DNA of 64,000 bases. It comes from Tenacibaculum dicentrarchi. GTDB taxonomy: Bacteria > Bacteroidota > Bacteroidia > Flavobacteriales > Flavobacteriaceae. The notes below the pieces were generated by a model, which worked only from the letters and a program-made list of their open reading frames with translations, did not search any database and was not told the origin of the DNA. Numbering within the stretch: the stretch's first letter is position 1; each line of letters opens with the position of its first letter. The translations under genes and the position numbers were made by a program. Below are positions 1 to 8,647 of this stretch, piece by piece. The stretch covers positions 1,660,001 to 1,724,000 of the forward strand of contig NZ_OZ038524.1 in NCBI RefSeq assembly GCF_964036635.1, written 5' to 3'.

Positions 1-2
1 TA

Positions 3-857
3 ATAAAATCCCAAAATGGTGTAATCTGTATTGAGAATAAACTTAAATCTTCACAGCATTCAAATCAATTAAATAGATATAAAGAATCTATTCAACAAAA
101 ATATGGTAATATAAATACAGACTTTTTCTTTTTAACTTTAATAGATGAAAAATCAAATAATGACAATTGGAAAAACATTAGCTACAATCAATTATTGAAT
201 TCACTACAGAAACTTAAAATACAAAATAACACTGACGGACTAATTTTATTGGAGTATATCAAAACACTTGAGAATTTTTCAATTATTATAGCTGACTTTC
301 TTGAAACACCTTCTGATTTCATTAATGTATTTGATGATGGACACAAAACCAAACATCAAAAAAAGGAAGAAATTAAAAACCCAAAACAGCGATTTATAAG
401 TGACAACCAACTTGAAACTATTTTTCAAAAAATGTATTTTAAAAAAGTGGCTGACTTATTAAACTTAACAGATTATTACATCGTAGAAACTCACGGGAAT
501 GCCATTTTGGGAGTACCTATAGAAAAAGAGATTTTAATAGACGGTAAATATTTCAATTTTGGTTTCGACTATCAAAAAGGAACATTTAAAACAATGTGTA
601 TTTCGACAGATTATGAAAATTCAAAATCAACAGACATTCCTAGTCAAATCCCCGAATTATTTGAAAAAATAAAGCACAATCAAAAGTATGGATATAAGAG
701 AGTAAACAAACCAAGAACTAAAGCTCAACATTCTCTTACAAAGAATAACAAAAACAATATTGGAATAGATATTAAACAATTTGCAGAAATTTTTAAAATC
801 GAAATGAATTTATCAAAAGAATTAATACAGAACGAAATAATAAAAAACGTTTGCTAA
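3..857 (+). CDS. PD-(D/E)XK-type nuclease, 5'-truncated by the window (copy 1)
   Basis: This is the 3' part of a gene whose start lies left of the window; the frame is open from base 3. From base 1 on it is essentially identical to the complete gene at 1066-2118 (offset 1261 bases), so the two are tandem copies of one cassette. The visible part begins at the nuclease core: an Ile-Leu-Ile-Lys strand, then the ENK of the (D/E)XK motif in the stretch VICIENKL, followed by a Gln/Tyr-containing helix. The C-terminal 200 residues have no recognised domain. See the complete copy for function. Truncation comes from the window edge, not from mutation. Confidence 0.85.
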   Translation: MKSQNGVICIENKLKSSQHSNQLNRYKESIQQKYGNINTDFFFLTLIDEKSNNDNWKNISYNQLLNSLQKLKIQNNTDGLILLEYIKTLENFSIIIADFLETPSDFINVFDDGHKTKHQKKEEIKNPKQRFISDNQLETIFQKMYFKKVADLLNLTDYYIVETHGNAILGVPIEKEILIDGKYFNFGFDYQKGTFKTMCISTDYENSKSTDIPSQIPELFEKIKHNQKYGYKRVNKPRTKAQHSLTKNNKNNIGIDIKQFAEIFKIEMNLSKELIQNEIIKNVC

Positions 858-1045
858 CAACGTGTATAAAACATAGCTAGCAAGTGCTAAACCCAAAGTT
901 ATCGCTTATTTACAAAGTCCGCCAAATATAAAATTTGCGTTTAAAAATAAAAAAATAAAAGCAAAATATTTATATTCGGCTAAGTATATAACCTGAAACT
1001 GTAATCTATTTTTACACGCTACGTTTCATACACAAACCGTTAGCA
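849..1045 (+). other. attC site (long type) of partial cassette 0
   Basis: Left box GTTTGCTAAC (849-858) is the exact reverse complement of right box GTTAGCAAAC (from 1039). The arms GTGTATaAAAC and GTTTcATACAC follow, and an inner stem pairs the regions around CCGCCAAATATA and TATATTCGG. About 197 bp, one of the long attC class. Confidence 0.88.
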
Positions 1046-1065
1046 AACATTAAAATAAATCACGA

Positions 1066-2118
1066 ATGAATAGAACTTTTTTTGAATATTTAGGAATTGC
1101 TGATATGGAAAAAATCCATTCTCAAATACTACAATGGATATTATCAAAAGACAATAAAAGTTTGACTTCAAATCAAAAAAATGAATTTATTTCTGACTTT
1201 CTGAATATTACCAACTTTGAAGTTTCTGAAATAATAACAGAATATGAAAAAATAGATATTTTAATAAAATCCCAAAATGGTGTAATCTGTATTGAGAATA
1301 AACTTAAATCTTCACAGCATTCAAATCAATTAAATAGATATAAAGAATCTATTCAACAAAAATATGGTAATATAAATACAGACTTTTTCTTTTTAACTTT
1401 AATAGATGAAAAATCAAATAATGACAATTGGAAAAACATTAGCTACAATCAATTATTGAATTCACTACAGAAACTTAAAATACAAAATAACACTGACGGA
1501 CTAATTTTATTGGAGTATATCAAAACACTTGAGAATTTTTCAATTATTATAGCTGACTTTCTTGAAACACCTTCTGATTTCATTAATGTATTTGATGATG
1601 GACACAAAACCAAACATCAAAAAAAGGAAGAAATTAAAAACCCAAAACAGCGATTTATAAGTGACAACCAACTTGAAACTATTTTTCAAAAAATGTATTT
1701 TAAAAAAGTGGCTGACTTATTAAACTTAACAGATTATTACATCGTAGAAACTCACGGGAATGCCATTTTGGGAGTACCTATAGAAAAAGAGATTTTAATA
1801 GACGGTAAATATTTCAATTTTGGTTTCGACTATCAAAAAGGAACATTTAAAACAATGTGTATTTCGACAGATTATGAAAATTCAAAATCAACAGACATTC
1901 CTAGTCAAATCCCCGAATTATTTGAAAAAATAAAGCACAATCAAAAGTATGGATATAAGAGAGTAAACAAACCAAGAACTAAAGCTCAACATTCTCTTAC
2001 AAAGAATAACAAAAACAATATTGGAATAGATATTAAACAATTTGCAGAAATTTTTAAAATCGAAATGAATTTATCAAAAGAATTAATACAGAACGAAATA
2101 ATAAAAAACGTTTGCTAA
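1066..2118 (+). CDS. PD-(D/E)XK nuclease superfamily protein (copy 2)
   Basis: 350 residues. The N-terminal ~130 residues look like a PD-(D/E)XK nuclease core: a helix with ADMEKIHSQILQWIL, then YEKIDILI (catalytic Asp about residue 64), VICIENKL (E-x-K about residues 76-78) and a downstream Gln- and Tyr-rich helix. This order is typical of the PDDEXK_4-like family in Bacteroidota. The remaining ~220 residues are unassigned and may bind DNA or a partner. The start ATG lies 26 bases after the cassette boundary. The only gene of its cassette (1040-2300), which is duplicated in tandem with the preceding partial copy. Predicted role: DNA cleavage, plausibly in phage or plasmid defence; the substrate is unknown. 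Confidence 0.8.
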   Translation: MNRTFFEYLGIADMEKIHSQILQWILSKDNKSLTSNQKNEFISDFLNITNFEVSEIITEYEKIDILIKSQNGVICIENKLKSSQHSNQLNRYKESIQQKYGNINTDFFFLTLIDEKSNNDNWKNISYNQLLNSLQKLKIQNNTDGLILLEYIKTLENFSIIIADFLETPSDFINVFDDGHKTKHQKKEEIKNPKQRFISDNQLETIFQKMYFKKVADLLNLTDYYIVETHGNAILGVPIEKEILIDGKYFNFGFDYQKGTFKTMCISTDYENSKSTDIPSQIPELFEKIKHNQKYGYKRVNKPRTKAQHSLTKNNKNNIGIDIKQFAEIFKIEMNLSKELIQNEIIKNVC

Positions 2119-2306
2119 CAACGTGTATAAAACATAGCTAGCAAGTGCTAAACCCAAAGTTATCGCTTATTTACAAAGTCCGCCAAATATAAAATTTGCG
2201 TTTAAAAATAAAAAAATAAAAGCAAAATATTTATATTCGGCTAAGTATATAACCTGAAACTGTAGTCTATTTTTACACGCTACGTTTCATACACAAACCG
2301 TTGTGC
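2110..2306 (+). other. attC site (long type) of cassette 1040-2300
   Basis: Left box GTTTGCTAAC matches the start of its own cassette (GTTAGCAAAC at 1039). The right box is GTTGTGC of the next cassette. Nearly identical to the attC at 849-1045 (one visible change, caatcta to cagtcta-like). The gene's stop codon lies inside the left box. Confidence 0.88.
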
Positions 2307-2340
2307 CACATTAGCAACTAGAACCCAAATAAAAATAACT

Positions 2341-2658
2341 ATGAAAGAGCTATTTATTAATGCGATACACAATAAGCAGAAAATTAAAGTAACGTTTTTT
2401 GCTAAAAAGTATAACGAGGATATAACAAGAATTTGCGCACCTATGGATTTCGGAATGTCTCAAGGGAAAAACACTAAAGACAAATCAGAAAAATATCACC
2501 TATGGGATTTTGAGAGCTCAAGCGGAGGACACACTCTTCCTTTAAAACCTGATGTTATTAAAAACATAGAGGTTTTAGACATTAATTTTGAGCCTTCTGA
2601 ATTTGTTACGTGGAATGCTAATTGGATTGTATCACGTGACTGGGGTCAATTTAGTTAA
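2341..2658 (+). CDS. small protein, weakly WYL-like
   Basis: 105 residues, not firmly recognised. It opens with a helix (KELFINAIHNKQKIKVTFF) followed by beta strands, a central WDFESS segment and a C-terminal WNANWIVSRDWGQF. The layout recalls small WYL-type ligand-binding modules, in which a helix is followed by strands, but no diagnostic motif is present. The start is 40 bases after the cassette boundary. It converges on the minus-strand gene 2632-2877, overlapping its 3' end by 27 bases, so this cassette carries two opposing genes. Confidence 0.6.
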   Translation: MKELFINAIHNKQKIKVTFFAKKYNEDITRICAPMDFGMSQGKNTKDKSEKYHLWDFESSSGGHTLPLKPDVIKNIEVLDINFEPSEFVTWNANWIVSRDWGQFS

Positions 2659-2877
2659 TATAGATTTTAACTTTTCAGCTTCTTTTAAAGAAGGGACAAC
2701 TATAAACTCGTTAAATTCTGGGTGAATACCATTAACAGAAACAGTGTATAATGTTTGCCTCCCTTCTTTATTTTTGGCTAAGTCATCTACGCTTTCAGAG
2801 AAAAAAGAATCCGTAGAGAACTCATTTAATAAAATATCGTTGTCTATAATTATAGGATTTAATGCTTTGTTTTTCAT
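2632..2877 (-). CDS. small unknown protein, minus strand
   Basis: 81 residues, on the opposite strand to the cassette polarity. The protein is acidic, has a balanced composition and ends in an amphipathic helix (SLKEAEKLKSILTKL). That looks like a real gene rather than a shadow: most of it lies beyond the end of the convergent plus-strand gene. No family recognised. Minus-strand genes in integron cassettes usually bring their own promoter; AT-rich sequence precedes the start, but no clear element is seen. Confidence 0.55.
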   Translation of the reverse strand: MKNKALNPIIIDNDILLNEFSTDSFFSESVDDLAKNKEGRQTLYTVSVNGIHPEFNEFIVVPSLKEAEKLKSILTKLTPVT

Positions 2878-2947
2878 AATATTTTGAATTTTAACAACTC
2901 ATTCTCTTTAATATTGGCGGAATGAAAAGCCATTTACTGAATAAAAC

Positions 2948-3082
2948 GTGGCACAACAACATATATAATTTATTGCTAGTACTCATCTACTTACGAAAAT
3001 CCTTAGGGATTTTCTATTCCGTTATAATTTATTATATTCGTTACCCGAAACACGCAACAAACCATATATAAAAACGTTAACC
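2948..3082 (+). other. attC site of cassette 2301-3076
   Basis: Left box GTGGCACAAC is the exact reverse complement of the cassette start GTTGTGCCAC (2300-2309). The arms ATATATAATTTATTG and CAACAAACCATATAT flank an inner hairpin GAAAATCC-ttag-GGATTTTC. This is the common 130-135 bp attC class of the array. Confidence 0.9.
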
Positions 3083-3525
3083 TGCATTAAGCCAAATTAC
3101 ACGGAATATTAACAGAATTAAGCGTTTTCAAAAAGTAAAATCCTGACAAAGATTACGTAAATCTGTTTGTAATGAAAATAGCGGACTTTCTAGCTCGTTT
3201 ACGCAATAGAAACGGAATCGTAAAATAGCAGATTTTGAAAAATATTACGCAAGAATTTGTCTATAATTCTGAAATAAAAATGGCGGACTTTTTAGTTCGT
3301 TTACGCAATCGAAAATAAAAATGAAAAAATGTTCGGAATATTCCCGATGTTAGATTTTTTAGCGTAAATTTATATGAAAATTTAGACAAGTTAAACGCCG
3401 AATAAAAACGCTGAAAAATGTGTGATTTTATAACGGTATTTTAATTAAAAAAGAAAAAACGCACGTTAACAAAGTGTATGAGCGCATATTTTCCTGGCGG
3501 AAAAATACGCCACATACACTAGGCG
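3077..3525 (+). repeat. family A gene-free cassette, copy 1 (449 bp), with attC 3465-3531
   Basis: It starts GTTAACCTGCATTAAGCC and ends in the short A-type attC (GTTAACAAAGTGTATG...CATACACTAGGCGTT). The body holds two diverged tandem units of about 100 bp, each containing GCGGACTTT..TAGYTCGTTTACGCAAT. No gene is credible: the longest micro-frame has an internal TAG in this copy. Confidence 0.88.
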
Positions 3526-3975
3526 TTAACCTGCATTAAGCCAAAATTACACGGAATATTAACATAATTAAGCGTTTTCGAAAAGCAAAATCCTGACAAA
3601 GATTACGTGAATCTGTTTGTAATGAAAATAGCCGACTTTCTAGCTCGTTTACGCAATAGAAACGGAATCGTAAAACAGCAGATTTTGAAAAATATTACGT
3701 AAGATTTTGCTTATAATTCCGAAATGAAAATGGCGGACTTTTTAGTTCGTTTACGCAATCGAAAATAAAAATGAAAAAATGTTCGGAATATTCCCGATGT
3801 TAGATTTTTTAGCGTAAATTTATATGAAAATTTAGACAAGTTAAACGCCGAATAAAAACGCTGAAAAATGTGTGATTTTATAACGGTATTTTAATTAAAA
3901 AAGAAAAAACGCACGTTAACAAAGTGTATGAGCGCATATTTTCCTGGCGGAAAAATACGCCACATACACTAGGCG
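3526..3975 (+). repeat. family A gene-free cassette, copy 2 (450 bp), with attC 3915-3981
   Basis: Same layout as copy 1 and directly adjacent to it. Its attC ends in the CTAGG variant. Differs from its neighbours by scattered single-base changes. Confidence 0.88.
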
Positions 3976-4424
3976 TTAACCTGCATTAAGCCAAATTACA
4001 CGGAATATTAACGGAATAAGCGTTTTCGAAAAGTAAAATCCTGACAAAGATTACGTGAATCTGTTTGTAATGAAAATAGCGGACTTTCTAGCTCGTTTAC
4101 GCAATCGAAACGGAATCGTAAAACAGTAGATTTTGACAAATACCACGTAAGAATTTGTCTATAATTCCGAAATGAAAATGGCGGACTTTTTAGCTCGTTT
4201 ACGCAATCGAAAATAAAAATGAAAAAATGTTCGGAATATTGCCGATTTTAGATTTTTTCACGTAAGTTTATATCAAAATTTAGACAAGTTAAACGCCCAA
4301 TAAAAACGCTGAAAAATATGTGATTTTATAACGGTATTTTAATTAAAAAAGAAAAAAACGCACGTTAACAAAGTGTATGAGCGCATATTTTCCTGGCGGA
4401 AAAATACGCCACATACACTAGGCG
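3976..4424 (+). repeat. family A gene-free cassette, copy 3 (449 bp), with attC 4364-4430
   Basis: Third of three family A cassettes in a row. CTAGG variant attC. It carries the cacgtaag variant late in the body, where its two neighbours have agcgtaaa. Confidence 0.88.
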
Positions 4425-4448
4425 TTAGCACACATTTGAAAAAAACCT

Positions 4449-6146
4449 ATGATAATAAAGAAAATTACAGCTAAAAACTACAGAAGTTTAGAAGATATTG
4501 AAATTGAATTTAATCCTTACTACAATGCATTATCAGGAAAAAATAATTCAGGAAAATCTAATATAATTAAAGCTATATTATCTTTCTTAACCTACGATTA
4601 TAAAATGTTTTCTCAAGGTCCTTCTGGACCAGTAAACTATAGTTCTGATTATCCATATTGGAAAAACAAAGAAAAAACTAAAGAATCTATATACATAGAA
4701 ATAGCATTAGAATTAGATAAAAATAATGATGCAGGACTCTATAAATTTATTAGAGAAATGGTTTTTAAAGAAGAGGAAACAACAGAATCTGAAAAAGAAA
4801 TATTACTAATAAAAGCAACTAACTTACCCGATAAAAACTCTACAAATATTGAGATATTTTTTAGCGGTCATAAAATTGAAGACGAATACAAGAGAGATGA
4901 ATTATTAAACAGAATTAGGAGCTCAGAAAGTGTTTTATTCCATAATTCAACGGAAAATGAGCCTTTCTTCTTTGCACAAAAACGAAGAGATTCTTTATCG
5001 TCATACTTGAATAGTGATGATTTAGAACTGATAACGAAAAAGAAAAAAACTTTAGAAAGTGCAGTAAAAAAATCCCTTAAAAAACATCAAACAGAGTTTG
5101 GTTCTTTACTTGGAAGATTAACTGAAAAATATGATGTTTCTCTTGGAATACCAAGTCTAAACATAGATAGAGAAAGTATTGAAATTTCATTAAAAGAAAA
5201 AGGTATAGAAGTTTCTTTAGAAGATTATGGTTCAGGAACAAAAAACAGAACGCTTATTCTGCTAAACTTAATGAACGCAAAACGAATACAACAATCTTCA
5301 AATCTAAATAAAAGACTAACACCTATTGTAATAGTTGAAGAACCTGAAAGTTTTTTACATCCATCTGCTCAAGCTGAATTTGGCAGAATATTACAAGATA
5401 TTGCAGTTGAATTTAAAATTCAAATACTCGTTGCAACTCACAGTCCATATTTATTAAGTCATAAAGAACCAAAAGCTAATTTATTATTAGAAAGAGATTT
5501 AAATAAAAAAGAGAAAGGTTCTAAATTAATAGATACGGAAGGAGAAAAATGGTATGAGCCTTTTGCATTGTCGTTAGGAATAACAGGAGAAGATTTCGGA
5601 CCTTTAAAATCAACCATATTTAGTGGGAAAAATGATATTATTTTAGTAGAAGGAACTTCTGACAAAGAATATTTCGAACTTCTGAAAAAATCAAAACACG
5701 GAAGTAAAAAGCTGAATTTCGATGGAGAAATTTTCCCTTATGGTGGTGCTGGAAATATTAAGAATAATATTCTTTTAAGGTTTATTAAAGAAAGATTTAA
5801 ACGCTTTATTGTAACGGTAGACTTAGACAAATATTCGGATACTAAAAAGACTTTTCTATCATTAGGCTTAACAGAAAACAAAGAATTTATAATCATTGGT
5901 AAAAATGAAACTGGAAAAAAATGTATAGAAGGACTTGTTCCTTCTAATCTGCTTTCTAAGGTATATTCTGAAAATGTAGATTTAGTTCAACAATCAATGG
6001 AAAATTCTGAAGACGGAAAATCAGCAAGGTCAAAAATTAAAACAAAAGTACTTGAAGCGTTCAAGGAAGAGGAAAAAAAGGGGAATTTGAATATTTTTAA
6101 AGATTTTTATCCAATAATAGAAAAAATGAACAAAGCATTCAAATAA
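4449..6146 (+). CDS. OLD-family ATPase/TOPRIM nuclease
   Basis: 565 residues, sole gene of cassette 4425-6279. The N-terminal half is an ABC/SMC-like ATPase: Walker A GKNNSGKS (residues 30-37), a signature-like YGSGTKNRTLILL (about 259-271), Walker B PIVIVEEPESFLHP (about 292-305) and the switch His in ATHSPYLL (about 330). The C-terminal half is a TOPRIM nuclease with the conserved Glu in IILVEGTSD (about 400) and DLD (about 458). This order is that of OLD (overcoming lysogenization defect) nucleases, ATP-regulated DNA nucleases often found in phage defence. No UvrD-like GajB partner is adjacent, so it resembles stand-alone (class 1) OLD rather than Gabija. The start ATG is 24 bases after the boundary. 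Confidence 0.9.
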   Translation: MIIKKITAKNYRSLEDIEIEFNPYYNALSGKNNSGKSNIIKAILSFLTYDYKMFSQGPSGPVNYSSDYPYWKNKEKTKESIYIEIALELDKNNDAGLYKFIREMVFKEEETTESEKEILLIKATNLPDKNSTNIEIFFSGHKIEDEYKRDELLNRIRSSESVLFHNSTENEPFFFAQKRRDSLSSYLNSDDLELITKKKKTLESAVKKSLKKHQTEFGSLLGRLTEKYDVSLGIPSLNIDRESIEISLKEKGIEVSLEDYGSGTKNRTLILLNLMNAKRIQQSSNLNKRLTPIVIVEEPESFLHPSAQAEFGRILQDIAVEFKIQILVATHSPYLLSHKEPKANLLLERDLNKKEKGSKLIDTEGEKWYEPFALSLGITGEDFGPLKSTIFSGKNDIILVEGTSDKEYFELLKKSKHGSKKLNFDGEIFPYGGAGNIKNNILLRFIKERFKRFIVTVDLDKYSDTKKTFLSLGLTENKEFIIIGKNETGKKCIEGLVPSNLLSKVYSENVDLVQQSMENSEDGKSARSKIKTKVLEAFKEEEKKGNLNIFKDFYPIIEKMNKAFK

Positions 6147-6150
6147 AAAC

Positions 6151-6285
6151 GTGTGCTAACACCGTATATAAAAAATAGCGGTTTAAGTGCTTTATCAAAG
6201 GTAAATTTTATAAATTTAAGGTCAGTACAAAACCGAAAGTTTAGTGCATAAAATCCGCTACTATTCATATACAAGACCGTTGCCC
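6151..6285 (+). other. attC site of cassette 4425-6279
   Basis: Left box GTGTGCTAAC is the exact reverse complement of the cassette start GTTAGCACAC (4424-4433). The right box is GTTGCCC of the next cassette. The arms contain AGCGGTTTAAG and CGCTACTATTCATATAC. Confidence 0.88.
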
Positions 6286-6330
6286 ACAATTTAAAAAAAA
6301 CCGTACGAATAAATAATAAATCAAAGAATT

Positions 6331-6768
6331 ATGAAAAAATTACTGAAACTTGGAATGATTTCTTGCTTTGTGCTTACCCTTTTTGGCTGTAGCAATGACG
6401 ATGAAAATATAAAAGACGAAAATTCGATTGTAGGAACGTGGAAACTAATAGAAGTTTATAGTGACCCTGGAGATGGTTCTGGTAGTTGGAATTCTGTTGA
6501 AAACGGATATACATATAGTTTTTCTGTAAATGGAGAATTTACTTCAACTCGTTTCTCTGAATGTAGCTCTGGCAACTATACCATAAATTCTAATAAACTG
6601 ACTTTGGATTTTGATTGTGACGGATTTACAGCTGGAATTGAAAACCCAGAAGGAACATTTATTGAAAATTACACTTTGGAATCAAATAGAATAATATTAG
6701 TTCCAACTTATTTGAATTGCGACGAAGGATGTGGTTGGAAATTTGAAAAAATTAATCAATCGGAATAA
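6331..6768 (+). CDS. lipocalin-like lipoprotein
   Basis: 145 residues. A signal peptide ends in the lipobox LFGC (Cys about residue 20), so it is probably anchored in the outer membrane. After an acidic linker comes IVGTWKLIEVY, the strand-A signature of small lipocalin-like domains (Lipocalin_4/5-type) common in Flavobacteriia, then several beta strands and paired cysteines (ECSSG, CDG, NCDEGCGW). Function unknown; the fold suggests binding of a small hydrophobic ligand. Sole gene of cassette 6280-6900, starting 51 bases after the boundary. Confidence 0.78.
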   Translation: MKKLLKLGMISCFVLTLFGCSNDDENIKDENSIVGTWKLIEVYSDPGDGSGSWNSVENGYTYSFSVNGEFTSTRFSECSSGNYTINSNKLTLDFDCDGFTAGIENPEGTFIENYTLESNRIILVPTYLNCDEGCGWKFEKINQSE

Positions 6769-6772
6769 AAAC

Positions 6773-6906
6773 TGTGGGCAACAATGTGTATAATTAATGG
6801 CTAGTTCGAGCCTACTTACGAAAATCCTCGCGGATTTTCTATTCGGTTTTTATTTGCTAAATTAGGTGCTTAAACACGCCACTAATCATACACAAACACG
6901 TTGTAG
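6773..6906 (+). other. attC site of cassette 6280-6900
   Basis: Left box TGTGGGCAAC matches the cassette start GTTGCCCACA exactly in reverse complement. Inner hairpin GAAAATCC-tcgc-GGATTTTC. The right box GTTGTAGG begins the next cassette. Confidence 0.9.
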
Positions 6907-6914
6907 GTAATAAC

Positions 6915-7022
6915 CTACTTATACCTATTTTTATTACTACCTTTAGGTTCTTTATAATCTCCTGCTTCATCTAATTTTTTTGCTATTAAATAAGCTATTC
7001 CAAAAGTTATTAATCCAAACAT
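6915..7022 (-). CDS. 35-residue single-membrane-segment protein, minus strand
   Basis: A small frame on the minus strand, the only coding content of the 249-bp cassette 6901-7149. It translates to a hydrophobic N-terminal segment (GLITFGIAYLIA, residues 3-14) followed by a charged tail rich in Lys, Glu and Asp. One membrane helix with a short cytoplasmic tail is likely. The frame fills nearly all the space between boundary and attC, which supports it being real. Function unknown; size and layout suit a membrane micro-protein or a type I toxin-like peptide, but there is no direct evidence for that. Confidence 0.5.
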   Translation of the reverse strand: MFGLITFGIAYLIAKKLDEAGDYKEPKGSNKNRYK

Positions 7023-7081
7023 TTATTTTTGATTTAAGTTAATATTTATTTATTTTTTAATTTAAACACCGTAGGATTAAA

Positions 7082-7155
7082 ACCTACAACAAAACCTATG
7101 TCGCATATTTTCCCTGCGGGAAAAATACGACGTACATAGCTGTGAAACGTTAGGC
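7082..7155 (+). other. attC site (short type) of cassette 6901-7149
   Basis: Left box ACCTACAAC pairs with the cassette start GTTGTAGGT. The core CTATGTCGCATATTTTCC..GGGAAAAATACGACGTACATAG is related to the short attC of family A cassettes but carries different outer arms. It is the only short attC outside family A. Confidence 0.85.
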
Positions 7156-7169
7156 ATAATAAGATAAAA

Positions 7170-8000
7170 ATGAATCTAAAAGAAAAAAACAAAGCGATTT
7201 CAATCCTAAGAAAAGTATATCATCATACAAATACAGATTTTGATACCAAATATGATTATGGCGTAAGGGGGAAAAAAATCGATTTTTTAACTGATGAGCA
7301 AAAAGATTTATTGAAAAAACATAATCTTGTGCCAAATACAATGCAAAAACGTACACATAATGAATTTATTGAAGAATTTTTAGAATTAAAGAAAAACAGA
7401 AAATTAACATTAGATTTTGCAACAGCTTTATTTATAAAAGGTTTGACTGGGGAAGTTCCAAGATTTAGACAAACTCTAATAAGTTATTTATACCTTCAAG
7501 ATGTTAAAAAACATGAATATAAAACTGATGAATATTCAACCTGTGTTATTTGTAATCTTCCAAAAGAAGATGCAAGTGATAGAATGTATTGGCTCATAGG
7601 TAAATATCTTGGTCATTCTTGGAATGAAAAACCATCAACTTTTTTGGAAGAATTAAAGGATATTTTACAATACGAAAAACCAATAATAACCCAAAAAGAT
7701 AACGATTACCTAATTAAGTTGCTTTTATCAATTAACAAAGCAGATGAAAATGAAACACCAGGGCAACTTGAAAAGCGTATTGGAAAAGAAAAATTATTGC
7801 CTAAAACTGACAAATATAAAAGGTATGGGATTTTACAAACATTAGCTATATTAGGAATTTTAGACAGTAAACAGGAATTAGACAAACAACCTGCCCGTTC
7901 TGATATTGTCATGCCTTTAGCTGGTTGGAAAGGAAAACTTGGTGTGAATTTCAAAAGAGCGGAAGAAATATTTAAAATTACTATGCCTAACAATGTATAA
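7170..8000 (+). CDS. unknown protein with CxxC motif
   Basis: 276 residues, no family recognised. Predominantly helical. A CVICNLPKED segment (about residues 126-135) could be half of a zinc site, but no second CxxC is present. Near the C-terminus PLAGWKGKLGVNF is a Trp/Gly-rich motif preceding the last helix. The final residues (MPNNV) are encoded within attC, and the stop codon lies just past the left box. Sole gene of cassette 7150-8173, with a start 20 bases after the boundary that leaves no room for a promoter. Confidence 0.65.
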   Translation: MNLKEKNKAISILRKVYHHTNTDFDTKYDYGVRGKKIDFLTDEQKDLLKKHNLVPNTMQKRTHNEFIEEFLELKKNRKLTLDFATALFIKGLTGEVPRFRQTLISYLYLQDVKKHEYKTDEYSTCVICNLPKEDASDRMYWLIGKYLGHSWNEKPSTFLEELKDILQYEKPIITQKDNDYLIKLLLSINKADENETPGQLEKRIGKEKLLPKTDKYKRYGILQTLAILGILDSKQELDKQPARSDIVMPLAGWKGKLGVNFKRAEEIFKITMPNNV

Positions 8001-8179
8001 AAAACATAGGGCTGAAGTGCTAACTTCAAAGTTCTGTGTTTATTTATAAAGTCCGCCAAATATAAAATTTGGCATTTTCAATATAAAAGATAAATACAAA
8101 ATATTATATTTGGCTAAGTTTCAAACCCGCAAGTCAGTGCCTATCCTCTGCCCTACGTGTTTTATACTAAACGTTAACC
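7982..8179 (+). other. attC site (long type) of cassette 7150-8173
   Basis: Left box TATGCCTAAC pairs with the cassette start GTTAGGCATA exactly. Long (about 198 bp), with inner segments CCGCCAAATATAAAATTTGG and TTATATTTGGCTAAG. It overlaps the last codons of the upstream gene. Confidence 0.88.
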
Positions 8180-8622
8180 TGCATTAAGCCAAGTTACACG
8201 GAATATTAACGTAATTAAGCGTTTTCGAAAAGTAAAATCCTGACAAAGATTACGTGAATCTGTTTGTAATGAAAACAGCGGACTTTCTAGCTCGTTTACG
8301 CAATAGAAACGGAATCGTAAAACAGCAGATTTTAAAAAATATCACGTAAGAATTTGTCTATAATTCCGAAATGAAAATGGCGGACTTTTTAGCTCGTTTA
8401 CGCAATAGAAAATAAAAATGAAAAAATGTTCGGAATATTCCCGATTTTAGATTTTTTAGCGTAAGTTTATATGAAAATTTAGACAAGTTAAACACCGAAT
8501 AAAAATGCTGAAAAATATGTGATTTTATAACGGTATTTTAATTAAAAAAGAAAAAACGCACGTTAACAAAGTGTATGAGCGCATATTTTCCTGGCGGAAA
8601 AATACGCAACATACACTAGGCG
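8174..8622 (+). repeat. family A gene-free cassette, copy 4 (449 bp), with attC 8562-8628
   Basis: GTTAACCTGCATTAAGCC start and the two internal tandem units. The attC carries the TACGCAACATACAC variant (others TACGCCACATACAC) and ends CTAGG. Confidence 0.88.
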
Positions 8623-8647
8623 TTGTAGCACATTTGACCAAAAACCA

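Noticed and set aside
5459..5665. Minus-strand frame inside the OLD-like gene
   Set aside because: A shadow of the plus-strand coding sequence, with no independent support. Other minus-strand frames within genes (e.g. 7706-8059, 9355-9669, 17286-17741, 53566-53886, 61063-61572) are rejected for the same reason.
4449..6146. Gabija system
   Set aside because: GajA-like ATPase/TOPRIM protein is present, but there is no UvrD-like GajB gene in the cassette or next to it.
7170..7356. Minus-strand frame 7150-7356
   Set aside because: Overlaps the 5' end of the gene at 7170-8000 in an antisense frame and crosses the cassette boundary.
8105..8112. TATATTTG in the long attC as a promoter
   Set aside because: It fits the -7 consensus but is part of the attC stem, is not conserved in the other long sites, and has no properly spaced upstream element.
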